Assembly: GCF_008704995.1 (NCBI RefSeq)
Contig: NZ_CP023747.1
Span: 5,552,001-5,616,000, forward strand
DNA from: Streptomyces nodosus
Lineage (GTDB): Bacteria > Actinomycetota > Actinomycetes > Streptomycetales > Streptomycetaceae
Direction of reading: 5' to 3'
Length of the DNA: 64,000 nucleotides
The notes under the pieces were generated by a model that was given only the letters and a program-made list of their open reading frames with translations, was not told the DNA's origin and did not search any database. Of this stretch, positions 51,574 through 60,732 are shown in pieces (positions within the stretch are counted from its first letter, which is position 1; the number at the start of each line of letters is the position of its first letter). Made by a program: the position numbers and the translations under genes.

Positions 51574-51818
51574 CTTCGCCGACGCCGACTTCCGGCCGCG
51601 CGGACCGGGGCCGGTTCGGGGTGCGTCGAGGGCGTCCCCGCCCGCACAGCGCGCCGGGCGCCCAGCGGTGAACTCCAACTGTGCGGCACTCGTATCCTGG
51701 GCCGGGATTCCATCCCGTGCGAGAGCGGGTCCGTCCGTGTGCGAGCCGGATCGTGAACGTTCCCGTATGCCGCCGGAACGCGATCCGGCGCACGCATCAT
51801 GGTGAGAAGGGGCGCACA

Positions 51819-53006
51819 GTGAGCCGGTCGTCGAGTCCGCAGCAGATCCCGGTCGTGGTACTGGCCGGATTCCTGGGCTCGGGAAAGACCACCTTGCTCA
51901 ACCACCTCCTCCACCACAGCGGAGGCAGCCGTATCGGTGCCGTCGTCAATGACTTCGGGGACATCGAGATCGACGCCATGGCCGTCGCCGGGGCGCTCGG
52001 GGACTCCACCGTCTCCCTGGGCAACGGATGTCTGTGCTGCGCCGTCGACGCGAGCGAACTCGACCTCTACCTCGACCGACTTGCCCAGCCCGCCACGGGT
52101 GTCGACGTCATCGTCATCGAGGCCAGCGGGCTCGCCGAACCCCAGGAACTCGTCCGGATGCTGCTCGCCAGCGAGCAGCCGCGCGTGGTCTACGGAGGAC
52201 TGGTCGAGGTCGTCGACGCGGTGGAGTTCGACGCCACCCGCCGGAAGCACCCCGAACTCGACCGCCATCTCGCCCTCGCCGACCTCGTGGTGGTCAACAA
52301 GACGGACCGGGCCGACGACACCGAGCGGGTCCTGGAACTCGTCCGGTCGCTCAGCGAGGGTGCCGCCGTGGTCCCGGCCGTCCACGGACGCATCGACCCC
52401 GAGTTCCTCTTCGACTGCCGTCCGGCCGAGGAGCGGATCGGACAGCTCTCCTTCGACGACCTCCACCGGCACGATCACCCCGACGGGCACGGGCACGAGC
52501 ACGGAAACGAGGGCGCCGGGCACACCCATCTGCACACCGGATACGAGAGCCTCTCCTACTGTTCCGAGGTGCCCCTGCACCCCAGGCGGCTGCTGGACTT
52601 CCTCGACAGCAGGCCGGAGGGCCTCTACCGGATCAAGGGGTACGTCGACTTCGGCGCCGCCGACCCCCGCAACCGGTACTCCGTGCACGCCGTGGGGAGG
52701 TTTCTGCGGTTCCAGCCGGAGGCGTGGCAGGACGGCGAGGAGCGGCTCACCCAGCTCGTCCTCATCGGGTCCGGCATCGACACCGCCGCCCTGCGCAAGG
52801 AGCTGGAGGCGTGTCCGGACGGTGCGCCCCACGCCGATGAACACGCCATGTGGGGCGTTCTGCGCTATGTCCAGAACCGGGAGGCCCAGAACCGGGAGGC
52901 CCAGAACCGGGAGGCCCAGAACCGGGAGGCCCAGAACGGAGGCGCCCCGGACGACGAGGCCGTCGAGGCTTTCGCGAGCCCCGACGACCCCGTCGAAGAG
53001 GACTGA
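51819..53006 (+). CDS. CobW/COG0523-family GTPase (metallochaperone type)
   Basis: A 395-residue P-loop GTPase. Walker A is GFLGSGKTT (from Gly17), the metal motif is Cys71-x-Cys73-Cys74 ('GNGCLCCAV'), and Glu in 'VIEASGLAEP' and 'VVNKTDRADD' complete the G domain. A His-rich stretch ('HRHDHPDGHGHEHGNEG') precedes the C-terminal CobW_C domain ('GLYRIKGYVDFG', 'FLRFQPEAWQDGEERL'). The family delivers Zn or Co to target proteins. The GTG at 51819 has GAGAAGGGG 6 nt upstream. Near the C-terminus 'QNREA' repeats four times. It is divergent from the iron-box gene; I see no Zur-type box. Confidence 0.9.
   Translation: MSRSSSPQQIPVVVLAGFLGSGKTTLLNHLLHHSGGSRIGAVVNDFGDIEIDAMAVAGALGDSTVSLGNGCLCCAVDASELDLYLDRLAQPATGVDVIVIEASGLAEPQELVRMLLASEQPRVVYGGLVEVVDAVEFDATRRKHPELDRHLALADLVVVNKTDRADDTERVLELVRSLSEGAAVVPAVHGRIDPEFLFDCRPAEERIGQLSFDDLHRHDHPDGHGHEHGNEGAGHTHLHTGYESLSYCSEVPLHPRRLLDFLDSRPEGLYRIKGYVDFGAADPRNRYSVHAVGRFLRFQPEAWQDGEERLTQLVLIGSGIDTAALRKELEACPDGAPHADEHAMWGVLRYVQNREAQNREAQNREAQNREAQNGGAPDDEAVEAFASPDDPVEED
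52871..52937 (+). repeat. 15-bp in-frame tandem repeat (4.5 units) in the CobW gene
   Basis: CCAGAACCGGGAGGC occurs four times without change (52871-52930), plus a partial unit to 52937. It encodes (QNREA)n. Perfect identity points to recent slippage, so copy number is likely to vary between strains. Confidence 0.95.
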
Positions 53007-55466
53007 CTACACCAGCGGTCCCGCGGCCACCGACACCGTCTTGGACAGCGACACGCCTGAACCGTCGCGACGCGGGTCCAGCTCAGGCAGCTCGGCCGGT
53101 GCGCCGTTCTTCTGTGCGGCCCGCACCGGCACCGCGCCCGCCCAGGCGAACGACAGACAGTCCTCGCCCTTCAGGAACCGCTGGCAGCGCACCCCGCCGG
53201 TGGCCCGCCCCTTGCGCGGGTACTGATCGAGCGGCGTGACCTTGGCCGTGGTCTGGACCGAGTCGTCCAGGCTGCCGCGCGAGCCGGCGACGGTGAAGAC
53301 CACCGCCTCGGCCCCGGGATCCACGGCTGTGAAGGAGATCACCTTCGCGCCGTCCGTGAGCTTGATGCCCGCCATGCCGCCCGCGGGCCGGCCCTGCGGA
53401 CGCACCTGGGACGCGGGGTAGCGCAGCAGTTGTGCGTCATCCGTGATGAAGACCATGTCCTCCTCGCCGGTGAGCAGCTCGACCGCGCCGACGATCCGGT
53501 CGCCCTCCTTGAGGGTGATGACCTCCAACTCGTCCTTGTTCGCGGGATAGTCGGGCACCACACGCTTGACCACGCCCTGTTCCGTGCCCAGCGCGATGCC
53601 CTGGGAGGACTCGTCCAGCGTCGCCAGACACACCACCGTCTCGTCGGCCTCCAGGGAGACGAACTCCGAGACGGGAGCGCCCCCGGACAGGCTCGGCCGC
53701 GCCGCCGTCTCCGGCAGCTGCGGAAGGTCGACGACGTTCACCCGCAGCAGCCGACCGGCGGAGGTCACCGCGCCCACCTCGCCGCGCGCCGTCGCCGGGA
53801 CGGCCGAGACGATCACATCGTGCCGGGCACGCTTGTCCTCGGTGTCCTCGGTGAAGGGGTCGCCGTTCGCCGTGCGTGCCAGCAGGCCCGTCGAGGACAT
53901 CAGCACCCGGCAGGGGGCGTCCTCGACCTGGAGCGGGACCGACGCGGCGGGGGCACCGGAGGACTCCAGCAGCACCGTGCGCCGCTCGGTGCCGAACTTC
54001 TTGGCCACCACGGCCAGTTCGGCGGAGACCAGCTTGCGCAGCTCCGCGTCCGAATCCAGGATCCGGGTCAGCTCCGCGATCTCGGCGGTGAGCTTCTCCT
54101 TCTCGGACTCCAGCTCGATGCGGTCGTACTTGGTCAGCCGGCGCAGCGGGGTGTCCAGGATGTACTGCGTCTGGATCTCGCTCAGGGAGAAGCGCTCCAT
54201 CAGGAGCTCCTTCGCCTGCGCGGAGTTCTCGCTGGAGCGGATCAGACGGATGACCTCGTCGATGTCCACCAGGGCCGTGAGCAGGCCCTCCACCAGGTGG
54301 AGCCGGTCGCGCCGCTTGCTGCGGCGGAACTCCGAGCGACGCCTGACGACATCGAAGCGGTGGTCGAGATAGACCTCCAGCAGCTCCTTGAGCCCCAGCG
54401 TGAGCGGCTGGCCGTCGACCAGTGCCACATTGTTGATGCCGAAGGACTCCTCCATCGGCGTGAGCTTGTAGAGCTGCTCCAGGACCGCCTCCGGCACAAA
54501 GCCGTTCTTGATCTCGATGACCAGGCGCAGTCCGTGCTCACGGTCCGTGAGGTCCTTGACGTCGGCGATGCCCTGGAGCTTCTTCGAGCCGACCAGATCC
54601 TTGATCTTGGCGATCACCTTCTCCGGGCCGACCGAGAAGGGCAGCTCGGTGACGACCAGGCCCTTGCGGCGCGCCGTCACGGTCTCCACCGCGACCGTGG
54701 CCCGGATCTTGAAGGTGCCGCGGCCCGTCTCGTACGCGTCCCGGATGCCCGAGAGGCCCACGATCCGGCCGCCGGTGGGCAGGTCGGGGCCCGGGACGTG
54801 CTTCATCAGGGTGTCCAGATCCGCGGTGGGTTGGCGGATCAGATGGCGGGCGGCCGCGATGACTTCACCGAGGTTGTGCGGCGGCATATTGGTCGCCATC
54901 CCGACCGCGATGCCCGACGCGCCGTTCACCAGGAGGTTCGGGAAGGCGGCGGGCAGGGCCACCGGCTCCTGCTCCTGGCCGTCGTAGTTGGGCGCGAAGT
55001 CGACCGTGTCCTCGTCGATCGACTCGGTCATCAGGCTGGTGGCCTCGGCCATACGGCACTCGGTGTACCGCATGGCGGCCGGCGGGTCGTCGTTGCCCAG
55101 CGAGCCGAAGTTGCCGTGGCCGTCGACCAGCGGGACCCGCATCGAGAAGGGCTGCGCCATGCGCACCAGGGCGTCGTAGATCGACGCGTCTCCGTGCGGG
55201 TGCAGCTTGCCCATGACCTCGCCGACGACGCGGGCGCACTTCACATAGCCGCGCTCCCGGCGCAGGCCCATCTCGTTCATCTGGTAGACGATCCGCCGGT
55301 GCACCGGCTTGAGGCCGTCCCGTGCGTCCGGCAGGGCCCGGGAGTAGATGACCGAGTACGCGTACTCCAGGAAGGAGCCCTGCATCTCGTCGACGACGTC
55401 GATGTCGAGGATCTTCTCCTCGTACGTGTCGTCGGGCGGCGGGGTCTTCGTGCTGCGGCGGGCCAT
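53007..55466 (-). CDS. parC: DNA topoisomerase IV subunit A (ParC; second GyrA-type protein)
   Basis: An 819-residue type IIA cleavage subunit. The winged-helix/tower core has 'RALPDARDGLKPVHRRIVYQM', 'HPHGDASIYDALVRMAQPF' and the catalytic Tyr in 'AAMRYTECRM'. A coiled-coil region ('ELESEKEKLTAEIAELTRIL') and a six-bladed beta-pinwheel C-terminal domain with GyrA-box-like 'QGRPAGGMAGIKL' and 'YPRKGRATGGVR' follow. The residue matching E. coli GyrA Ser83 is Ala. The ATG at 55466 has GAAGGAG upstream; the frame is open 114 codons further but is not conserved there. It works with ParE (37387-39510). Confidence 0.95.
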   Translation of the reverse strand: MARRSTKTPPPDDTYEEKILDIDVVDEMQGSFLEYAYSVIYSRALPDARDGLKPVHRRIVYQMNEMGLRRERGYVKCARVVGEVMGKLHPHGDASIYDALVRMAQPFSMRVPLVDGHGNFGSLGNDDPPAAMRYTECRMAEATSLMTESIDEDTVDFAPNYDGQEQEPVALPAAFPNLLVNGASGIAVGMATNMPPHNLGEVIAAARHLIRQPTADLDTLMKHVPGPDLPTGGRIVGLSGIRDAYETGRGTFKIRATVAVETVTARRKGLVVTELPFSVGPEKVIAKIKDLVGSKKLQGIADVKDLTDREHGLRLVIEIKNGFVPEAVLEQLYKLTPMEESFGINNVALVDGQPLTLGLKELLEVYLDHRFDVVRRRSEFRRSKRRDRLHLVEGLLTALVDIDEVIRLIRSSENSAQAKELLMERFSLSEIQTQYILDTPLRRLTKYDRIELESEKEKLTAEIAELTRILDSDAELRKLVSAELAVVAKKFGTERRTVLLESSGAPAASVPLQVEDAPCRVLMSSTGLLARTANGDPFTEDTEDKRARHDVIVSAVPATARGEVGAVTSAGRLLRVNVVDLPQLPETAARPSLSGGAPVSEFVSLEADETVVCLATLDESSQGIALGTEQGVVKRVVPDYPANKDELEVITLKEGDRIVGAVELLTGEEDMVFITDDAQLLRYPASQVRPQGRPAGGMAGIKLTDGAKVISFTAVDPGAEAVVFTVAGSRGSLDDSVQTTAKVTPLDQYPRKGRATGGVRCQRFLKGEDCLSFAWAGAVPVRAAQKNGAPAELPELDPRRDGSGVSLSKTVSVAAGPLV

Positions 55467-55800
55467 CGCTGCCGGCTCCTTCACGGTCTGTGCTGGCAAG
55501 AACGAATCTGACGCGGACCATTGTGGACCTCCGCACCGACAACGTGGACCAGCACCCTTCTCCCGGGGCCCCTCGGCCCGGGCGGCGGACCGTTCCGGAC
55601 CGCTCGCGCGCCCCGGCCCTGTAAGGTCGCGTTCCCCGATTCCGTCAGGTTCCGTCTCCCGGATCCGCCGTCCGTATCTCGCTCTCGGCGTACGCGTACG
55701 CCGAGCGGGAACTTCGCCATCGGTCCGCACGCTTGCATACAGTGACAGGACGGCGGAGAACAGTGGTTTCCGCGACAGCTTCCGCAGCGAAGGGACGTAC

Positions 55801-57159
55801 ATGCCCATGGGTCACACGGCCACAGCCGAGGCAGGCTCCGGAGGCCTGACAGCGACCGAGCACCGCTTGTCCAACGGCCTGCGCGTGGTGCTCTCCGAGG
55901 ACCACCTGACCCCGGTCGCCGCGGTGTGCCTCTGGTACGACGTCGGCTCCCGCCACGAGGTCGAGGGGCGCACCGGTCTCGCCCACCTCTTCGAACACCT
56001 GATGTTCCAGGGCTCGGGCCAGGTCTCGGGCAACGGGCACTTCGAGCTGGTCCAGGGCGCGGGCGGCTCGCTGAACGGCACGACGAGCTTCGAACGCACC
56101 AACTACTTCGAGACCATGCCGACCCATCAGCTGGAGCTGGCGCTCTGGCTGGAGGCCGACCGCATGGGCTCGCTGCTCGCCGCCCTGGACGACGAGTCCA
56201 TGGAGAACCAGCGGGACGTCGTGAAGAACGAGCGCCGCCAGCGCTACGACAACGTCCCCTACGGCACCGCCTTCGAGAAGCTGACCTCCCTCGCCTACCC
56301 GGAGGGCCACCCGTACCACCACACCCCGATCGGCTCGATGGCGGATCTGGACGCGGCCACCCTGGAGGACGCCCGCGCGTTCTTCCGCACCTACTACGCG
56401 CCCAACAACGCGGTGCTCTCCGTGGTCGGTGACATCGACCCCGAGCAGACGCTCGCCTGGATCGAGAAGTACTTCGGGTCCATCCCGTCCCACGACGGCA
56501 AGCCCGCGCCGCGCGACGGCTCGCTGCCCGACGTCATCGGCGAGCAGCTGCGCGAGGTCGTCGAGGAGGAGGTCCCGGCGCGCGCCCTGATGGCCGCCTA
56601 CCGGCTGCCGCAGGACGGCACCGCCGCATGCGACGCGGCCGACCTGGCGCTCACCGTCCTCGGCGGCGGCGAGTCCTCGCGCCTGTACAACCGGCTGGTG
56701 CGACGCGACCGCACCGCCGTCGCCGCGGGCTTCGGTCTGCTGCGGCTCGCCGGAGCGCCCTCCCTGGGCTGGCTGGACGTGAAGACCTCCGGCGATGTCG
56801 AGGTGCCGGTCATCGAGGCGGCCATCGACGAGGAGCTCGCCCGGTTCGCCGAGGAGGGCCCCACTGCCGAGGAGATGGAGCGCGCCCAGGCCCAGTTGGA
56901 GCGCGAGTGGCTGGACCGGCTCGGCACCGTCTCCGGCCGCGCCGACGAACTGTGCCGGTTCGCCGTGCTGTTCGGCGACCCGCAGCTCGCGCTGACCGCC
57001 GTGCGGCGGGTGCTCGCCGTCACCCCCGAGGAGGTGCGGGAGATCGCCGCGTCCCGGCTGCGCCCCGACAACCGCGCGGTGCTGGTGTACGAGCCGGTGG
57101 CGGCCGAGGCCCCGGAAGCCGCCGGAACCACCGAGGAGAACGAGGAGTCGGCGAAGTGA
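55801..57159 (+). CDS. M16-family zinc peptidase (catalytic subunit)
   Basis: A 452-residue processing-peptidase-like protein. It has the inverted zinc motif His62-x-x-Glu65-His66 ('GLAHLFEHLMFQG') and the downstream Glu144 in 'VVKNERRQRYDN'. No signal peptide is evident, so it is probably cytoplasmic. The ATG at 55801 has GAAGGGA about 6 nt upstream; the extra frame before it is a shadow of the parC leader. The last residues overlap the next gene (GTGA), which encodes a partner subunit. M16B enzymes usually work as pairs that cut peptides within a closed chamber. Confidence 0.93.
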   Translation: MPMGHTATAEAGSGGLTATEHRLSNGLRVVLSEDHLTPVAAVCLWYDVGSRHEVEGRTGLAHLFEHLMFQGSGQVSGNGHFELVQGAGGSLNGTTSFERTNYFETMPTHQLELALWLEADRMGSLLAALDDESMENQRDVVKNERRQRYDNVPYGTAFEKLTSLAYPEGHPYHHTPIGSMADLDAATLEDARAFFRTYYAPNNAVLSVVGDIDPEQTLAWIEKYFGSIPSHDGKPAPRDGSLPDVIGEQLREVVEEEVPARALMAAYRLPQDGTAACDAADLALTVLGGGESSRLYNRLVRRDRTAVAAGFGLLRLAGAPSLGWLDVKTSGDVEVPVIEAAIDEELARFAEEGPTAEEMERAQAQLEREWLDRLGTVSGRADELCRFAVLFGDPQLALTAVRRVLAVTPEEVREIAASRLRPDNRAVLVYEPVAAEAPEAAGTTEENEESAK

Positions 57160-58544
57160 CCGAGCTCGCGACCATGGACTTCCACCCGCAGCCCCAGCCC
57201 GGCCGGGCCAGGCCCTGGGCGTTCCCGGCGCCCGAGCGCGGCACGCTCGACAACGGCCTGACCGTGCTGCGCTGCCACCGCCCCGGCCAGCAGGTCGTCG
57301 CCGTCGAGGTGCTCCTCGACGCGCCCCTGGAGGCCGAGCCGGCCGGTCTCGAAGGAGTCGCCACCATCATGGCGCGCGCCTTCTCCGAGGGCACCGACAA
57401 GCACTCCGCCGAGGAGTTCGCCGCCGAGCTGGAGCGCTGCGGCGCCACCCTCGACTCGCACGCCGACCACCCCGGTGTGCGCCTCTCCCTCGAGGTGCCC
57501 GTCTCCCGCCTCCCGAAGGGGCTCGGGCTGCTCGCCGACGCCCTGCGGGCGCCCGCGTTCGCGGACAGCGAGGTGGAGCGTCTGGTCAGCAACCGCCTCG
57601 ACGAGATCCCGCACGAGACCGCCAACCCGGCCCGACGCGCCGCCAAGGAGCTCTCCAGGCAGCTCTTCCCGGCCTCCTCGCGGATGTCCCGCCCCCGTCA
57701 GGGCACCGAGGAGACGGTCGAGGCCATCGACTCGGCGGCCGTCCGCGCCTTCCACCAGCGCCATGTGCGGCCCTCGACGGCCACCGCCGTGGTGGTCGGC
57801 GACCTCACCGGGATCGACCTCGACGAGCTTCTCGGCGAGACCCTCGGCGCCTGGACGGGCGTCGCCGCCAAGCCGCGTCCGGTGCCCCCGGTGACCGCCG
57901 ACGACACCGGTCGCGTGATCATCGTGGACCGGCCCGGCGCCGTCCAGACGCAGCTGCTCATCGGACGGGTCGGCGCCGACCGCCATGACCGGGTGTGGCC
58001 CGCCCAGGTGCTCGGCACCTACTGCCTGGGCGGCACCCTCACCTCGCGTCTGGACCGCGTCCTGCGCGAGGAGAAGGGCTACACCTACGGGGTGCGGGCG
58101 TTCGGCCAGGTGCTGCGCTCCGCCCCCGACGGCACGGGGGCCGCGATGCTCGCCATCAGCGGCTCCGTCGACACGCCGAACACCGGTCCGGCGCTGGACG
58201 ACCTCTGGAAGGTGCTGCGGACCCTTGCCGCCGAGGGGCTGACGGACGCCGAACGCGATGTCGCCGTGCAGAACCTGGTGGGTGTGGCACCGCTGAAGTT
58301 CGAGACCGCGGCGGCGGTCGCCAGCACGCTCGCCGACCAGGTCGAGCAGTACCTTCCGGACGACCACCAGGCGAGGGTGTACCGGGAGCTCGCCGCCACG
58401 GGCACGGTGGAGGCCACGGCCGCCGTGGTGAACGCCTTCCCGGTGGACCGTCTGGTGACCGTCCTGGTGGGTGACGCCGCGCAGATCGAGGAGCCCGTCA
58501 AGGCGCTCGGCATCGGCGCAGTGAGCGTCGTACCGGCCGAGTAG
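57156..58544 (+). CDS. M16-family partner subunit (no zinc motif)
   Basis: A 462-residue M16 homologue. The site equivalent to HxxEH is replaced ('MARAFSEGTDKHSAEEF'), so it cannot bind catalytic zinc itself. It keeps the family C-terminal half with 'RLDRVLREEKGYTYGVRAF', whose Arg/Tyr residues bind substrate in trans in M16B dimers. This is the usual arrangement of a catalytic subunit plus a substrate-binding partner. The GTG at 57156 overlaps the stop of the first subunit, indicating coupled translation and equal amounts. A strong terminator follows. Confidence 0.92.
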   Translation: MTELATMDFHPQPQPGRARPWAFPAPERGTLDNGLTVLRCHRPGQQVVAVEVLLDAPLEAEPAGLEGVATIMARAFSEGTDKHSAEEFAAELERCGATLDSHADHPGVRLSLEVPVSRLPKGLGLLADALRAPAFADSEVERLVSNRLDEIPHETANPARRAAKELSRQLFPASSRMSRPRQGTEETVEAIDSAAVRAFHQRHVRPSTATAVVVGDLTGIDLDELLGETLGAWTGVAAKPRPVPPVTADDTGRVIIVDRPGAVQTQLLIGRVGADRHDRVWPAQVLGTYCLGGTLTSRLDRVLREEKGYTYGVRAFGQVLRSAPDGTGAAMLAISGSVDTPNTGPALDDLWKVLRTLAAEGLTDAERDVAVQNLVGVAPLKFETAAAVASTLADQVEQYLPDDHQARVYRELAATGTVEATAAVVNAFPVDRLVTVLVGDAAQIEEPVKALGIGAVSVVPAE

Positions 58545-58605
58545 GCCGATCCCACGGACGTGCGGGCGGCCGGTGAAGGCGCACGCGCCCGTCGGTGAAC
58601 GCGTC

Positions 58606-58639
58606 GGGGCCCCGGTGACTCTTTCGTCACCGGGGCCCC
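58606..58639 (+). terminator. Hairpin terminator of the M16 operon
   Basis: A perfect 14-bp stem (58606-58619 with 58626-58639; arms GGGGCCCCGGTGAC and its complement), 6-nt loop, 62 nt after the stop. Confidence 0.88.
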
Positions 58640-58769
58640 ATTGCTCAGCGGTTTGCCCGAATTGCCATAGAGGTTGCCTCTCTGACCTGTGGGATGCGCT
58701 ACAAACCCGCTGATCGGTTTGCCCATCTGAAGGGGGTTTTCCTAGCGTCGTGCGGGTTGTCCGTCGGAT

Positions 58770-59005
58770 CTTGCGCCGCACCCGCGGCACCGGACAGCCA
58801 TCGCCGAGTCCCCGTACGGCGCGAGCCAGGGGAGCCGGGGACCCACCGTCCGGGCGCCTTCTCCGCGACCGGCGGGACGTACGTCCCTGGGGTGAATCGG
58901 GCGCGAGCCCGTAGGAGACCTCCCTGCTCCGAACTCTCCCCCAGAGCCCGAACGGCCTGGGGGACCCCCATGGCTGACCCGGTAGGCGAGAGGGAAGGAA
59001 GGACC
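58770..59005 (+). ncRNA. ydaO/yuaA-type c-di-AMP riboswitch upstream of the M23 peptidase gene
   Basis: Conserved segments occur in the right order: 'GCCGAGTCCCCG' (58803), 'GCCAGGGGAGCCGGGGACCC' (58825), 'TGGGGTGAATC' (58889), 'GTAGGAGACCTCCCTGCTCC' (58911), 'CCGAAC' (58929), then 'GCTGACCCGGTAGGCGAGAG' and 'GGAAGGAAGGA' (to 59003). This is the consensus found ahead of Streptomyces cell-wall hydrolase genes such as rpfA. Between 'CCGAAC' and 'GCTGACCC' lies an extra GC-rich hairpin of about 35 nt that most examples lack. In Streptomyces the RNA lowers hydrolase expression when c-di-AMP is high. Exact ends are approximate. Confidence 0.85.
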
Positions 59006-59014
59006 AGCCACCTC

Positions 59015-59788
59015 ATGGCGTTCAGTTGCGCCTCCGGGAAGCATCGTGGCCCTAGCCGCGCCAAGCGCAGGACCGTGAACGCCATGGGCGTCGCGGCGCT
59101 CACCACCACCGGTGTCATCGGCACCCTGGCCGGCCCGGCGTTCGCCGCCGGCCCCCCTGTCGAGGGGACCGGCCTGCTGGGCATCGTCACCCTCGGCGAC
59201 TCGGTCGCCCGGACGATAGACGCCCAGGCCGCGGCCCAGCAGAAGGCGGCCGAGCGGAAGCAGGCCGAGCAGGCCCGGGCCGAGCGCCGGCGGGCCGCGG
59301 AGAAGGCCGCCGGCAAGCGTGCGGCCGAGGAGCGCGAGGCCGAGAAGCGCGCCGCCCGCGAGGCCGAGCGCCGGCGCCTGAACGCGTTCGTGGCGCCGAT
59401 CTCCCACTCCTATGTCTCCACCGGCTACCGCGCCGGCGGCTCCCTGTGGTCCTCCGGCAGCCACACCGGTATCGACTTCCACGCCGCCACCGGAACGCCC
59501 GTGCACGCGGTCGGCTCCGGCACGGTCGTCGAGACGGGCTGGGGCGGTGCCTACGGCAACCAGATCGTCATCAGGATGGACGACGGCACCTACACCCAGT
59601 ACGCCCATCTGTCGTCCATCGGTGTCCATGTGGGTGAGCGGGTCGTCCCGGGCCGGGGGATCGCCCTCTCCGGGGCCACCGGCAATGTCACCGGCCCGCA
59701 CCTCCACTTCGAGGCCCGCACCTCCCCGGACTACGGCTCGGACATCGACCCGGTCGCCTATCTGCGGTCACACGGTGTGAACATCTGA
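59015..59788 (+). CDS. Secreted M23 (LytM-type) cell-wall peptidase
   Basis: A 257-residue endopeptidase. The N-terminal region has basic residues then 'MGVAALTTTGVIGTLAGPAFAAG', a signal peptide. A long Ala/Glu/Arg/Lys coiled coil ('AAEREAEKRAAREAE'-like, about residues 70-125) follows. The M23 domain has the zinc ligands His and Asp in 'SSGSHTGIDFHA', 'TYTQYAHLSSIGV' and His of 'TGPHLHFEAR'. It cuts peptidoglycan cross-links. The ATG at 59015 lies 11 nt after GGAAGGAAGGA, which is also the 3' end of the riboswitch, so ligand binding may affect both termination and translation. Confidence 0.9.
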   Translation: MAFSCASGKHRGPSRAKRRTVNAMGVAALTTTGVIGTLAGPAFAAGPPVEGTGLLGIVTLGDSVARTIDAQAAAQQKAAERKQAEQARAERRRAAEKAAGKRAAEEREAEKRAAREAERRRLNAFVAPISHSYVSTGYRAGGSLWSSGSHTGIDFHAATGTPVHAVGSGTVVETGWGGAYGNQIVIRMDDGTYTQYAHLSSIGVHVGERVVPGRGIALSGATGNVTGPHLHFEARTSPDYGSDIDPVAYLRSHGVNI

Positions 59789-59945
59789 CGGACCCGCCCC
59801 GACCGCGTCCTCCCGGCATCGCGTCCACGACCCCGGCACCCGGATCGCCGTCGGACCTTCCGCCCCTCTGTCCTAGAGTCGATGGAGCACATGGTGAAAA
59901 CATGGCGATCGGTGGGATTCCGCGGGATCAGGGCGGAGGTCGGAG

Positions 59946-60656
59946 ATGCCTGTTCCAGCGCATTCGGTGTGCACGGCGATCCGGGACGACATCGTCGCGG
60001 GCGTCCATGAGCGCGGCGGCCGGCTCACCGAGGACCTTCTCGCGCGCCGGTACGGCGTCTCCCGCGTCCCCGTGCGCGAGGCGCTGCGCACCCTGGAGGC
60101 CGAAGGATTCGTCGTCACCCGCAGACACGCAGGCGCCTGCGTGGCGGAGCCCACCGAGCAGGAGGCCGCCGACCTCCTTCAGATGCGGCTGCTGCTGGAG
60201 CCGCTGGGGGCGGCGCGGGCCGCTCAGCGACGTACCGAGGCCCACCTCAAGCTGCTGGGCGGCCTGGTCGGGCTGGGGCAGGAACGGGCCGGGAGGGGTG
60301 ACGGCGAGGAGCTGCGATTCCTGGGCGGATGGTTCCACGAGACCCTCGCCGGGGCGTGCGGGAGTCCCGCCCTGACCTCCGTGCTCGTCCAGCTGAGATA
60401 CAAGATCACATGGCTGTACACGGTCGACGCGCCGCCCGACCCGGTGGAGTCCTGGGCGGAACACGGCGCCATCGTCGACGCCGTGGCGCGCGGGGACGGG
60501 GAGCGGGCCCGGGCGATCATGGCGCTGCACACCGGGCGCGCGACCGCCGCCCACCGGCTGCGCCGCCCCTCGCCCGGAGACCGTTCTCCGAAAGACCGCA
60601 CGGACCGGCTCGGGACCTCGCGACATGCCGTCGACATGTCGAGAACGCGGCACTGA
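59946..60656 (+). CDS. GntR/FCD-family transcriptional regulator
   Basis: A 236-residue regulator with an N-terminal winged helix ('AIRDDIVAGVHERGGRLTEDLLARRYGVSRVPVREALRTLEAEGFV') and a helical FCD ligand domain ('LLQMRLLLEPLGAARAA', 'LGGWFHETLAGACG', 'WAEHGAIVDAVARGDGERARAIMALH', with the usual His and Asp metal or ligand positions). FCD regulators respond to organic acids or sugars; no target operon is adjacent. The ATG at 59946 has GGAGG and GGAG close upstream. The last 30 residues are charged and non-conserved. Confidence 0.88.
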   Translation: MPVPAHSVCTAIRDDIVAGVHERGGRLTEDLLARRYGVSRVPVREALRTLEAEGFVVTRRHAGACVAEPTEQEAADLLQMRLLLEPLGAARAAQRRTEAHLKLLGGLVGLGQERAGRGDGEELRFLGGWFHETLAGACGSPALTSVLVQLRYKITWLYTVDAPPDPVESWAEHGAIVDAVARGDGERARAIMALHTGRATAAHRLRRPSPGDRSPKDRTDRLGTSRHAVDMSRTRH

Positions 60657-60732
60657 CACGTGCGCGCTTCCCGGGTGCGGACCGTCGAGAGCGGCCATGT
60701 GTCCCGAGTCACAGGGTCGACACGTCCCGGAA

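Noticed and set aside
51754..51761. GAACGTTC palindrome as a Zur or LexA site for the CobW gene
   Set aside because: It lacks the LexA N4 spacer and does not resemble the Zur consensus.
53430..55511. Long plus-strand open frame opposite parC
   Set aside because: Val/Asp/Arg/His-rich shadow of parC with no domain.
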